A DNA stretch of 64,000 nt from contig JAZBRI010000003.1 in the NCBI GenBank assembly GCA_036874045.1, forward strand, positions 20,313,501 to 20,377,500. The letters are read 5' to 3'. Positions 23,296 through 33,800 of the stretch are shown piece after piece. A model generated the notes under the pieces. That model saw nothing but the letters and a program-made list of their open reading frames with translations. It was not told the origin of the DNA and made no database searches. The position numbers were made by a program, and so were the translations under genes. The first letter of the stretch is position 1. The number at the start of each line of letters is the position of its first letter. The DNA is from Cymodocea nodosa. Lineage: Eukaryota; Streptophyta; Magnoliopsida; Alismatales; Cymodoceaceae.

Positions 23296-23310
23296 ATTTA
23301 GGTATGGGGG
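23294..23310 (+). other. Polypurine tract abutting the gypsy LTR
   Basis: TAGGTATGGGGGAAG lies directly before TGTTTAGAATG, where homology between the two LTR copies (23311 and, inverted, 27487) begins. This is the expected position of a plus-strand primer and sets the LTR start. Confidence 0.75.
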
Positions 23311-25140
23311 AAGTGTTTAGAATGAAAAAGTGCATATTATTAACGATTAAATGATGGTTAATTGCATAATATTTAGCTTATCATATGAGAATTAAGCCAT
23401 TATGTTATAATTGCACTATTATATGCTTTAATTGAAGAATCTGCTTAATTTTGGGGAATTAATGTTAATTTAGTATATTTATGAACTGTCGGTAAATTGC
23501 AAGCTGTGAAATTCTTAAGTATCCGAAAATGCATCTGAGCATCAGATAGTTATACCTGTAACTCTCCGGAATGTTATTTTATGTTTAAACTACTACTGAC
23601 ATGTGTTGAGAGCTGGTAGATTTACTTACATTATAACTCGTTAAGTTAGTATAACTACATGCGTTGAGTTACATGAAAATACACTAAGGCAACGTGTTAG
23701 GTTAGTGTTATAAACTTAAGTTGTTATTTTTGCACGTGTTTTATAGTTAAATCAATGAAGGAAGTCCGTTGAGTTATCTGTAACTCCACGGACTATATAT
23801 TTTCTAATATGCCACTGTAGCGGTTGTAGGAATAGACAGTTGGAAGGAAAAACCACATTTGCATGTATCACACAGGAATTCAATCGCGTAGGGAGAAAGA
23901 AATCATCGCTGTTGATCTGAAGGAAGGAAATCCAACCGACCATTCAAGCAGAAGTAGTTACCACAGAAGAAATATAAAAGAAAAGAAGAAAAAAAGAAAG
24001 GGTGTGATCGATGGATGGCTAGTGTATACAGAGGAGGAGCACCAAGCTTTCTACAAACAGTATCGACGATTCTCCGAAGTATCACACCAACCATCGTATC
24101 ACCACCATAATCACCAATCATCGGAGGTCTGTGAGGATACTTGCCTGATGTCGGGTCGATTCCGAGCCATACACAGTGCTTGACAACCACTGTGAGGAGT
24201 GATCGCGTCACGGGAAGGGAAGACATTTTCATCAAACGCCGACTCATATTTCAAGAGATCGTAAAGCTTTTAGCCTTGGCTTCGGGTTGATGCCTGTATG
24301 CTAAAGAGGAGATCATCTTGCAATTCTAGACTCGCGATTCTATAGGGAGAGGAGACAGAATTGTAAGTGGTTCAATTTTCAGTAGTGTAATCGTGTTGCA
24401 AGTAGTGTCGGAAGTATTTACTGTCAAGTGAAATTACTTTATATTTCACCTTTCGCCCATCACATCAAAACAAAAATACCAAAAACAATTTATCTTTGTT
24501 TGTATGTTGTATTTGAGTGTTGTATTGTTGGTGTTGTATCTTGATTAATGTTATCTGTATCAATTTTATGATTGTTTTATGTTAGTTTTAATTTTACAGT
24601 CTACTGAAATTGGTTCGTACAAAATACTTAAAGATTTTAATGGTTACTGTTTGAATCATCTGAATGTTAGTATTGCATAATGATAAATCTAATGTTAACT
24701 AGCATTAAAAAGCTTAATTGATGTTATTTACAATCTGTGAAATCGTCCAATGGTTGGCCGAATTCCTCTGTAATTAGCAGTATTATAAAGAAGAGACAGG
24801 CTCGTGGAGTTAACTTAAGTCCACGAGGATAGTCCGTTGAGTTATCTATAACTGAACGAACTTAGTCCGTTGAGTTATCTATAAGTGAACGAACTTAGTC
24901 CGTTGAGTTAACTGTAACTCAACGAAGTGCTTATTGAATATAAATTTGAATTGTTCACAATCAAACATTTCTTAAGTTCGTCAGCAATTCCCTGTGGGAT
25001 CGACCTGTACTTGCACACTGATACAATAGACACTGTGCACTTGCAGTTAAAGTACAAATTGGAATTAATATCTAAATTGTATTAAAGGTTGTTTATTTAC
25101 TTCTAAAAGAAAGAATAGGCATAAAGATAAATTAACTAAG
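23311..25140 (+). repeat. Long LTR of the gypsy element (copy L1)
   Basis: Starts TGTTTAGAATG after the polypurine tract. Its first 160 bases and the stretch 23720-24190 match the inverted copy at 27487-26605. The middle (about 23480-23790) carries CGGATAGTTA- and GTTGAGTTA-type dyads, and a further GTTGAGTTA array is at 24805-24930. Near the right end is the phrase AATTCCCTGTGGGATCGACC (about 24983-25002), of a type often seen close to the end of plant gypsy LTRs. The exact 3' end is uncertain (25.03-25.14 kb) because a copia fragment follows. Confidence 0.72.
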
Positions 25141-25586
25141 TAAAAATAGGAGTAACAAATCCAAGTTTTTCTAGTGTAGTGCTAGGAAAACACGAACAGA
25201 ATGTACTAGCAAAATTAGGGTACAAACAGAAAAGAAGCATTCTATTCTATGACAATCAAAGTGCCATTTATTTAGTTGAAAATCCAAAGTTTCGTTCAAG
25301 GTCCAAGCATATGAGAATGGGATTTCATTTCATAAGGGAAGAGATAGAGTAGAACAGGTTAGATCTGTAGAAGATTGCTAGTGCTGAAAATGCTGCAAAC
25401 ATGTTAACTAAAGTTCTGAATTTGCAAAAATTAAGGCTCTGTATGAATTTAATTGGTCTCTTGAATAATTGAGAATAAGAAGGAGATGAAGAGTTGATGA
25501 TTATTTGAGTTGTTACAATAATTTGTAAGCCAAGAGTAGAGATTGATTTTTTCTTCGATCATTGTGCCAAACTCCAAGTGGGAGAT
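25141..25586 (+). pseudogene. Copia B RNase H C-terminus and 3' non-coding end
   Basis: Reads LAKLGYKQK, then FYDNQSAIYLVENPKFRSRS, then HMRMGFHFIREEIE, a TAG, and ENAANMLTKVLNLQKLRLC, the canonical end of copia RNase H. A PPT-like AAGTGGGAGAT precedes the LTR. The upstream portion of the element is missing; the left breakpoint lies between about 25141 and 25185 next to the gypsy LTR. Confidence 0.82.
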
Positions 25587-26604
25587 TGTTAAGGCAAGTA
25601 GTATAGGTGTGGAGTATGCCACAAGAAGTCCAAGTTCAATCGAAAGCTTATTAATAGTAAGTATCCGGTAGATTTATATTTTTGGAAGGTTATCAAGCCT
25701 AAGTACCTAAAAATAAAGTTTCAATCGGAGGTTTGAGCTAACTATTCAAAAGTCAGAAGATTTTGGAGGGTTACTAGCTGTAACCATCTGAAATGACTTA
25801 AAGGACACTTAAGTGGACATTCGAACAATTATGAAGCTAAGTATCCAAAAGTCAAACACTTAAGTAGATGTTCGGATAGTTAAGAAGCTAAGTATCTGAA
25901 AAATAGTGACTTAAGTGGATCTTCGGATAATTAAGCAGTAACTATCCGAAAATCATAAGTTTTCAGAAGGTTACAGCCACAACCTTTCGAAATGACTAAA
26001 AAGACACTTGAGTGAGTTTTTGGATAGTTAAGACAGTAACTATCTGAAAGGCATGTAGTTTTCAGAGAGTTAACGGTAGAACCTTCTAATTGGACAGAGT
26101 GAGAGACATAAGTGAGTTTTCGGACAGTTAAGTCTATAACTATCCGAAAGACTGATTCTCTTCGGATAGTTAGCCTACTATAGTACCGCCCATACAACAA
26201 ATGAAGAAAAGAGAATTTCTTCGGATAGTTAAAGAACTTAACTATCCGAAGTGTTGCAAATTTCAGAAAGATAGGAAGATAAGACTTCAAAATTGAGAGT
26301 CATTTCTCCGAAGCTTTATTTCTCTACTGTAATGGCTTAAATATAATTAAAGGTTTATTAACCCTAAGTTGGGTAGTATATAAACATTTATGATGTTGTA
26401 AAACATTGCGATTGATTGTGTCGAAGCTTATAGTAGAATCCTCAACTCTCCGTGGATGTAGGCTATTGCTGAACCACGTAAATCCTATGTCTTCATTGTT
26501 TCCTTCTTCCTTATTTCTCTTTATCTCCAGTTTTGGAGTTTAGAAGAGAGTTTTCAAAATTGTGTCATAGTGAGTTAATTGAACGATCAGGTAATATTCT
26601 AACA
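25587..26604 (+). repeat. LTR of copia B
   Basis: A 1,018-bp LTR beginning TGTTAAGGC and ending ATTCTAACA. It follows the copia RNase H end and PPT, so it is the 3' LTR of a plus-strand element. From 25840 to 26240 it contains about eight copies of TTCGGATAGTTA / TAACTATCCGAA dyads. It shares this motif family with copia A although the rest of the two LTRs is not recognisably alike. It interrupts the inverted gypsy LTR that resumes at 26605. Confidence 0.83.
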
Positions 26605-27487
26605 ATTGTCAGTTATCGTGTTTGGCTCGGAATTGACCAAACATTCAGAAAGTATCCTCATAGACCTTCGATGGTTGGTGATTGGTGGTAGTGTTGTAAA
26701 GCTTTAGGGAACTATCGACGCTTCCTACAATTAGCATGGTTCTCCACCACCTTCTTCATTCTTCTCTTCTTCTTTTATATTTCTTTTGGTAGTAACTACT
26801 TCTAATGAAATGACTGGTTGGATCTCCTTCATTCATATCAACAATGGTGATTTCTTCTTCATTCCATGAGTTAAATCCTATGTGATATGTACAATCATGA
26901 TTTTCCTTCAAATTTCTTGTTCCTGCAAATACTCACAATGGTATATTAGAAAATAATTGATCTGTAAAGTTAGTGTAACTCAACAAACTTACTCTGTTGA
27001 CTTAATTGTTAACTCAACGGACTTACCTCATTAAGTAAAGCTTAATTCAATAGGCTTGATATAAAATAATAATATAAAACATGTGCAACTCACATGACAT
27101 AGTATAACTTTTAAATTCACTTGTACATAATGCTAACTTTACGAGAGTCTATAAACTTAACTTCGTAAGTTTACGAGGATCCGTAAACTTAACTTAAAAC
27201 TTTACAAGCTTCTGTAACCTTAGTAATTTTACAAATGTCTATAAACTTATCTAAGTAACTTTACGAGCATTCGTATCTTCTATAAAACCACACTTAAACT
27301 AAGTTTTTGATCTTCTAGAAATAATATTTAATTTACATTAATTCCTTGAAATTATGCACATTCTATAATTAAGGCATATAATCATGCAATTGTAACATAA
27401 TGGCTTAATTCTCATATGATAAGCTAAATATTATGTAATAAATTATTATTTAACCATTAATATTATGCACTTTTTCATTCTGAATAG
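26605..27487 (-). repeat. Inverted copy of the gypsy LTR (copy L2), truncated
   Basis: On the minus strand this begins TATTCAGAATGAAAAAGTGC and matches 23311 onward (AGCTTATCATATGAGAATTA is identical in both). It then matches 23860-24190 (GGAGATCCAACC, AGAAGTAGTTAC, GAGGATACTT). The segment 26960-27310 differs from copy L1: it carries GTAAACTTA / TAAGTTTAC dyads plus one GTTGAGTTA block. Truncated at 26605 by the copia B LTR. Confidence 0.8.
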
Positions 27488-28300
27488 GTTTCTAAATCAA
27501 ATAACTTTTTAAGAATTTGTGGTAGAAACAGAGAACTACTTTGTTCTGCTAAAAAAACTTTTTTTAACATTTTTTACTTCCTTTTCTTAGTACACCAATT
27601 CTTAAGAAATTTAGCATAAGGTGGTATTTTCTGTAATAAATCTAATAAAGGAATGACTTATACTTTTTCAAAAATTTCTCTAATTTTTTCTTATTTTTTA
27701 GGAATTGTTTGTTATAATCTTTTAAGATAAAGAGCTAATAATTGTGATTTAAAAGATTTTTTTTCTTATCCCTAATTACCTTCATATTCTTTTTTATCTA
27801 TTTCTTTCTTTTGGCCATTTACAATTTCATTTTCAAATTCAGATTTGTCTTCATTGATTTCTATGTTTTCAAATATAATGTGTTTATTTCCATTTTGAAG
27901 ATTGTTCTTACTTAGTTTTACCCTGTTTTCTTTTTGAATTTTTAGTGGCACATAAGTTCCAAATCTTAATGTTACATAAACATTTTCCATATTTTCAGTA
28001 ATTTCATGATGTTCTTGTATTACTATTTCTTTCTTATGATTTTGATCTTTGATCGTTTCTATATATTCTTCAATTTGATTACATTTCTCAATTCCTATTT
28101 CATTAGTAATTTTGTTAGGTAATTTATAGAAATTTCAATTTAACTACTGGTTAGGTAAACTATAGGAATTTCATGTTCAATTCTATTATTTTAGATATAA
28201 TTCATTTGTTGCCTATTTGATATAACTATCTTTAATTGTTTCAATTTTAAACAATCAACAATATCATACCCTTTCAAATTACATAATTCACATATGCTAA
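27488..28300 (-). pseudogene. Gypsy gag zinc knuckle to pre-protease fragment
   Basis: On the minus strand a knuckle-like CELCNLKGYDIVDC (28292-28251, CX2CX4HX4C with His replaced by Tyr) is followed by an acidic linker including 27990-27772. Then comes the Athila pre-protease sequence PPYAKFLKNW and AEQSSSLFLPQI (about 27600-27505), which corresponds to the first residues of gypsy copy 1 at position 1. It stops at about 27490 exactly where the inverted LTR starts, so protease onward is deleted. It supplies the gag-pol junction missing from both plus-strand copies. Multiple stops; non-functional. Confidence 0.75.
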
Positions 28301-28560
28301 TTACAAGTTTCAAAAATCTTTAAACATAAACATATTTAATATTCTCAATGATAAAAACATACAACATTTTTTATGCTATGAAAAATAAAATAATGTTACG
28401 ATTTTTAGCTTTTCACTTTCTAGCAATGGTATTAAAAAACTTGTTCTTTGTTTTTATTTATTTAAATATATGTATATCAGGTTAGTAACACCTACAAACC
28501 ACATGTTAAAATAAGTCAAACAAATCCACTGAAAACACAAAAACAATGTTCCCCAACTTC
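28301..28560. other. AT-rich spacer
   Basis: Non-coding AT-rich sequence between the gypsy fragment and the next coding-like remnant. Nothing recognised. Confidence 0.5.
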
Positions 28561-29400
28561 TAAACGAAGTTACACGATAAACATAACTAACAATATCCTT
28601 AGTAGGGTCATTGACCTAGCTATGCCTCAGTTCAGTCTCTACATTTTGATCACCTTCAAAATTTCTTAACTTTTTTAGGTTATATAGCCTACTAGGCTTG
28701 TAAGTTTTACGCGCCCAGACTCTCTTCCCATCATTATCCTCCTTACAGGCATTGTCCTCCACTACCAAATGAGGCGGCGGTTTATCAATCTCAACATCAG
28801 AGATACAGCCACAACTTTCCTTAACTCCCCAGCAGTCTCAGTTTCAACGTTGACATTTATAGTGTCCTCACTATCCAAACATGGACCAGAAATAGTGATA
28901 CCATCAGACCAAGAAACGTGAACAAGAATATCACCAGGTGTATTATAAGCGTCCTGTCCTTTTGATACATGCGGTTGACTGGATCTCTCCCCATTACAAT
29001 CTAGCCCCGAATTATATTCCGATTAGGTGGTTGAGAGTGACAGACACAACCTGAACAAAATTCAAGGCTCCCTCTTGATTGCTATTCTCCTCCTCGTTCA
29101 AATTTGTATTTTTCCATCCGTTCTGATCGCCTAAGTTATTATTCTTCCTTAGGGGCCTTTTCCTCTGAACCTTCACCCAATCTCTCTTATGGGTCCTTAT
29201 TGGATTTCTCAATGTGCTGTGTTGTACCTTGGGAGTTACATTCATGGCCACTAGTCTGATTTGAATCTTCCGTTGTCTTCTCAGGCCTGGCATCAACGAG
29301 CTCGAAGATAAGTTCGGCACTTGTTTGACAACCTCTTGAAAGTGGTGTTTGCGTAGGTAGATAAAGAAAAGGAACAATTAATTGGCCATGCAACAACATC
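28560..29400 (-). pseudogene. Unidentified coding-like remnant, possibly LINE ORF1-like
   Basis: On the minus strand several open segments follow each other with frame changes: 29377-29012 (containing RDWVKVQRKRPLRKNNN), then HVSWSDGITISGPCLDSED and GKRVWARKTYKPSRLYNLKK down to about 28620. The basic W.KV.RKR stretch resembles the linker after the zinc knuckle of plant LINE ORF1 proteins, but no domain is complete. The base composition is less AT-rich than the surroundings. I do not recognise the gene with confidence; it could be an old LINE or a host-gene fragment. Confidence 0.3.
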
Positions 29401-29510
29401 CACATCAGTCCTCCAAAGATACCGAATCAGATCACAACACCACCATCACCATTATGAACTAGCTCGCGACAACACCGGGTTGTCGTCCGGGAGGGGAGTA
29501 CCGTGAGCCT

Positions 29511-29682
29511 CCTGTGTCCGCCACGTCGGAATCGCAGAATGAGCTCATGTTCCACCAAACGCACGGGGAGGAATTACCGTAAGGAATCGCCACCTGTGTC
29601 CGCCACGTCCGCACGTCTGAATCGCAGAATGAGCTCATGTTCCACCAACGCACGGGGAGGAATGACCGTAATGAATCGCCAC
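29511..29682. repeat. Two-copy GC-rich tandem duplication
   Basis: Unit 1 (29511-29592) and unit 2 (29593-29682) both run CCTGTGTCCGCCACGTC, then GAATCGCAGAATGAGCTCAT, GTTCCACCAA, ACGCACGGGGAGGAAT, to GAATCGCCAC. Unit 2 has an 8-base insertion and a few changes. The block is much richer in GC than its flanks. ORFs through it are open in several frames because of the repeat, not because of a gene. Confidence 0.85.
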
Positions 29683-30650
29683 TTCTGCCTACCTGTACCA
29701 ACCGGGATGGATGAGAAAGTTGAAATTATTTTAAATATTTCTCCCATATTAATCACATGCATTACATGGTGACATGTGGTCGATGCCCTAATCTAATTTA
29801 AATTGAATATGTATTTATCCTCAAATTTCATCTATTATTTTTTTAAATCAAAAGGCTTAATAAATATAATTCAGATTAAATTGAAATTATATTAATCGTA
29901 CATATAGCTAATCATAAAAGAATACTTTATTTTCTAAAAAAAAAAAGGAAATAAAAGGTGCCTTCAAGAAAGTTGTCTTTGAAAATTCTTAATAAATACA
30001 AACAAAGTAATGTCTTAATAAATATAATTATCTCCATGAATACTTTTTATGCTTTGAAAAAAGAATCCAATCCTCCTACAAGAGAAGTTTGTGAGAAATC
30101 CCAAGGTATACAATCTAAAGAAGTTTCTTATAAAGAGAAGCAACCAGAGAAAAGCAAGAGCCAAAGAGTTCCATGTCTTCTGGAATAAATTGAAACGTAG
30201 ACTACTGCCAAGATTAAGAAGGGTAGTAAGGAAATCATCAAGGAGGAAAAGATGTTCAATGTTTCTATGCCAAAAATTACAGAAAAAGCAGGTGGCATCC
30301 CCAATCCAATCCTTTTTCAACTTTGATAATAAACGTGAAAGATCAGAACAGCAAGAGGAACAGTGGGAAGGAATTTTCCTTTTTGGTCAGACCCAAGGTA
30401 GTATTTGATTGAGAGTTTTTGCTCGAGACCAACTAAAGAGATTGCAAATATGGGTTAAATGAACATCATTCTCAAGTTAATCCCAACGATAAAAGATTTA
30501 CCCAAAGTTTATTTTGAAAGAGTTTGGATGAGAGAGAAAAAAAAATTTATCAAATAAATGGAAATTAACGTTAGAAAGTTTAATTTAAGAAGAATCGTTA
30601 ATTCAAAACAAATTGCCACGATGACGACATTTCCATGCCATCGCTAACGA
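29683..30650. other. Non-coding region upstream of the peptidase gene
   Basis: AT-rich with A-homopolymer runs (about 29936-29946). A basic ORF-like stretch at 30060-30400 has no recognisable domain. No regulatory element can be named with confidence. Confidence 0.5.
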
Positions 30651-30660
30651 CACTCTAACG

Positions 30661-30663
30661 ACA

Positions 30664-30694
<31 letters not shown>

Positions 30695-30705
30695 CTCTCT
30701 CTCTT
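30661..30705 (+). repeat. (CT)n microsatellite upstream of the peptidase gene
   Basis: About 22 CT dinucleotides, interrupted once by CG, 140-180 bases before the start codon. CT-rich tracts are common in plant core promoters and 5' UTRs; whether this one is functional is not shown. Confidence 0.9.
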
Positions 30706-30765
30706 CCCGCCAATATCCGAAACCAAACTTCTGGTTCCCAATCCATGTCGTCAGTTCCTCATCCT

Positions 30766-30773
30766 TAAATATA
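30766..30773 (+). promoter_or_regulatory. TATA-box-like element
   Basis: TAAATATA lies 71 bases upstream of the peptidase ATG. If used, the 5' UTR would be only about 40 bases. A start further upstream, near the CT tract, is equally possible. Confidence 0.4.
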
Positions 30774-30843
30774 GCGCTGCCGTGTTTCAATCCACCTCCC
30801 ACCGCAGCAAGCCAGGGCTCCTCTTCCTGCCACCGTTCTACCG

Positions 30844-33800
30844 ATGGGTTCTCTCCCCGCCGTCGACGAGCCGATCATTTACCCCTCCGCACGTCGCGAC
30901 GAGTCCATCTTCGACGACTACCACGGCGTCGCCGTAGGCGACCCCTACAGATGGTATTTTTCTCATACGGCCTTCCCTGTGAAATCGACGTTTGTTGTTG
31001 CGGCGTGATTCAGATGTGGGCGTTCAGGTTAGAGGATCCAGACTCGGACGAGACCAAGGAGTTCGTCAAGGCGCAGGTGGACTTGTCGGAGGGTGTCCTT
31101 GCGACGTGCGACTTGAGGGGGAGGCTGCGGACAAGGATCACGGAGTTGCTCGACCACCCCAGACACTACGTCCCCTCCAAGCGTGCGGGCAAGTACTTCT
31201 ACTTGAGCAACTCTGGCCTCCAAGCCCAGAGCGTGCTTTACGTGCAGGGTGAGGCGGACGGGCGGGCGGAGGTGCTGCTGGACCCGAACGAGCTTAGCAA
31301 GGATGGGACAGTAGCGCTGAGACCCTACTCTGTCAGCCAGGATGGGAGATACTTGGCTTATGGATTGAGTTCAAGTGGAAGCGATTGGGTGACCATCAGG
31401 GTGATGCCGGTGGAGGAGAAGGTGCCGATGATGGACACTTTGCGGTGGGTAAGAAGAAGAAATTTCTCGATGTGTGCGTGTGCCATAATTTTTGTTGTAC
31501 CTGGTGATCTGAAATGTTTCAGCCTCTTTCTGTAGATCAAGTTCTCCGGGATCAGTTGGACTCAAGATGGAAAAGGATTCTTCTATAGCCGATTCCCAGC
31601 TCCAAGGTGCGATGATTTTCTTTCTGCATCCAGACCCGATGTTGATGAGATGTTTTCTATCAATTGGAACCCATGATCGGAAGTATTACATTATAATGTT
31701 ATTTATATACTCAAATAAGTATTAGAATGTTAATCAAATAAATTTAGATTATCCGGATACTAAATGCATATGGATTCAGATACATCCCTATCTGATTGGA
31801 ATTCACTTTGTCTATACCCCTTCTTGAAAGAATAGAAAAAGGAAGAGGAAAAAACCTTGACTGCCTCTGTATTGTTGTGGTAGAGAAGAAATCTAGCTAT
31901 CGCCAAACTCACCTCATCCCTCCACCACCACCATGTTCCTCCCCAGCACAACAGGGCCTTGCTGTCACCAGTTTCCGCCATCTTCTGCTTCTTCCCATTT
32001 AGCTTTTCAACGTAAAGCAATGTTGTCCATCGATGCAGTGGTGCAGTTTGAATGGCACCATCATTACCCAATGCCACTTTCATCGTCTTCAATCTTTTTG
32101 TGTTGCTTTTTAGGCAGTGTGGCTTCATTGATGTAGTAGCTCTAATTGTGTTTCGAAAAAAGTATTGGGGAAGAAAAAGAACGAAAATCGGTTATTTGGC
32201 TGTGTTCCAAAAAACGAAAAAAGGAAAAAAAAAAAAAAAGAAAGATTAAACGGGTGTAGGAGAAGATAAGATAAAATGATGATTTGGTTTTTTTATAAAG
32301 TGAAAATGAAGTAGAAAAGAGTAAGATGAAGGAAAAGTATTTATGTGTGTTTGTGACTGGGTTCGTTGATTCTCTATTTTGTTTGTGTGATGATAGTTGA
32401 AGTTATAGTTTAGACGTTAATTTTATTGACGTCTCTGCATATACTGTGAACTCAACATCATTGACTTTTTTCATGTCCTTGGTCTTGATGTGTAGGGAGC
32501 CTGGAGATGCTGGGACAGAGACAAATATAAATCTGAATCATCAGGTCTATTATCATTTCTTGGGAACAGATCAATCCGAGGATATCTTATGTTGGAGTGA
32601 TTCAGAACACCCCAGATACATTTTTGAAGCTCGAGTTACAGATGATGGGAAGGTAAGAAATTGCAAAATTGTCCTGAAATTTTTGAACAACTGGCTGTGC
32701 CTATAATCAATCACTTGTATGTTAATCATAGCATGTTTTGCGCAAATCCTGATTAGTTGATCAAGTGTAAAAGCAACTCACCTTCGACATATGTTATTAT
32801 TTTTTGAGATTTTCAGACACAGCAACCATCCACATTTAGCATTAGCATGTTCCATTAGAGAGGTTTAGTTTCAGTAACAGTCTTAAAGGTTCAAAGAAAA
32901 CCTACAAAACAATGAAAACCTCAAACCTTGAACTCAAACCTACAACCGTCCTATAGACACAAAGAGAAAAGACCTAGCACAAGCAATGTTCATCGATTCA
33001 TCACCCGAAGATGTTACGGTACACCATCAAGACGAGGCAAGTGAAGTAAAGAAAGGAAAGACCTCGAGTTGATGTTCGGAAATAGCCAGCCATTGGTGAG
33101 CCTCCTGTCGATCTCAATCGAGAGGAACGCATCAACACGTGCGTGCTTGATCTGTCCCAACAACTGTTCTGGAATCTCCTCAGCTTGTGGATGTCGATCC
33201 CCATCACCAGATGGCGCGAGCCCCATCTGCTTCACTTGCCTGTGTCGTCCACGACCTCCTCAGCCAAGTCCCTCAGATCGATCGATTGCGTTCCGGACGT
33301 CCAAATCCCAATAGCCTACCAATTTATCCACGTCGCTCTGAATCCCTACCCCGAAGAACTGGAACCGATCGTCCAAGAGAGAGTCGTAAAGGGAGGCAGG
33401 GATGAGGAGCTGGAGGATGAGGCACCGGGGAGCCTTCGCAGATTTGGAGCACGGCGACGCGGCTATATCTGCCGCCGAAGTTGGGGCGCTACTCCATGTC
33501 CAATCGTCCACCATGTCAACGCCATTTGTGACTGTGGTGATAACGTGGCGCAAGTTCTCCATGTCTACGATGTAGGTAGGTGTCGTCGTTCCCCTCCTCG
33601 ATCGTCACCGTCATCTTCTCTTTCTTCCGCGGTGGAGGTGGCGGTGGTTAGGGCTTAAGGTGGTGGTGGTTCTTCAAGCTATCATTTGAACTGATTAAAT
33701 CTATTGATTTCACATAATAATGGAATGTTATTCTTATTTCTGTTAAACTGAATTGCTTTTTTCGGTAACTACAGTATTGCCTTTTGTACATAGAAGAAGG

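Noticed and set aside
29459..29772. Overlapping ORFs on both strands
   Set aside because: They arise from the two-unit GC-rich tandem repeat. The translated products repeat themselves and match no family known to me.
30060..30408. Lys/Arg-rich frames upstream of POP
   Set aside because: Two overlapping basic frames without any conserved motif; judged to be non-coding.
31760..32249. Several short ORFs in POP intron 3
   Set aside because: They lie in an intron defined by the exact exon joins of POP. No domain, with A-rich low-complexity ends.
33069..33658. Plus-strand open frames over the POP intron 4 insert
   Set aside because: They are the complement of the GC-rich exonuclease pseudogene, which is recognisable on the minus strand. 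No domain is found in the plus frames.
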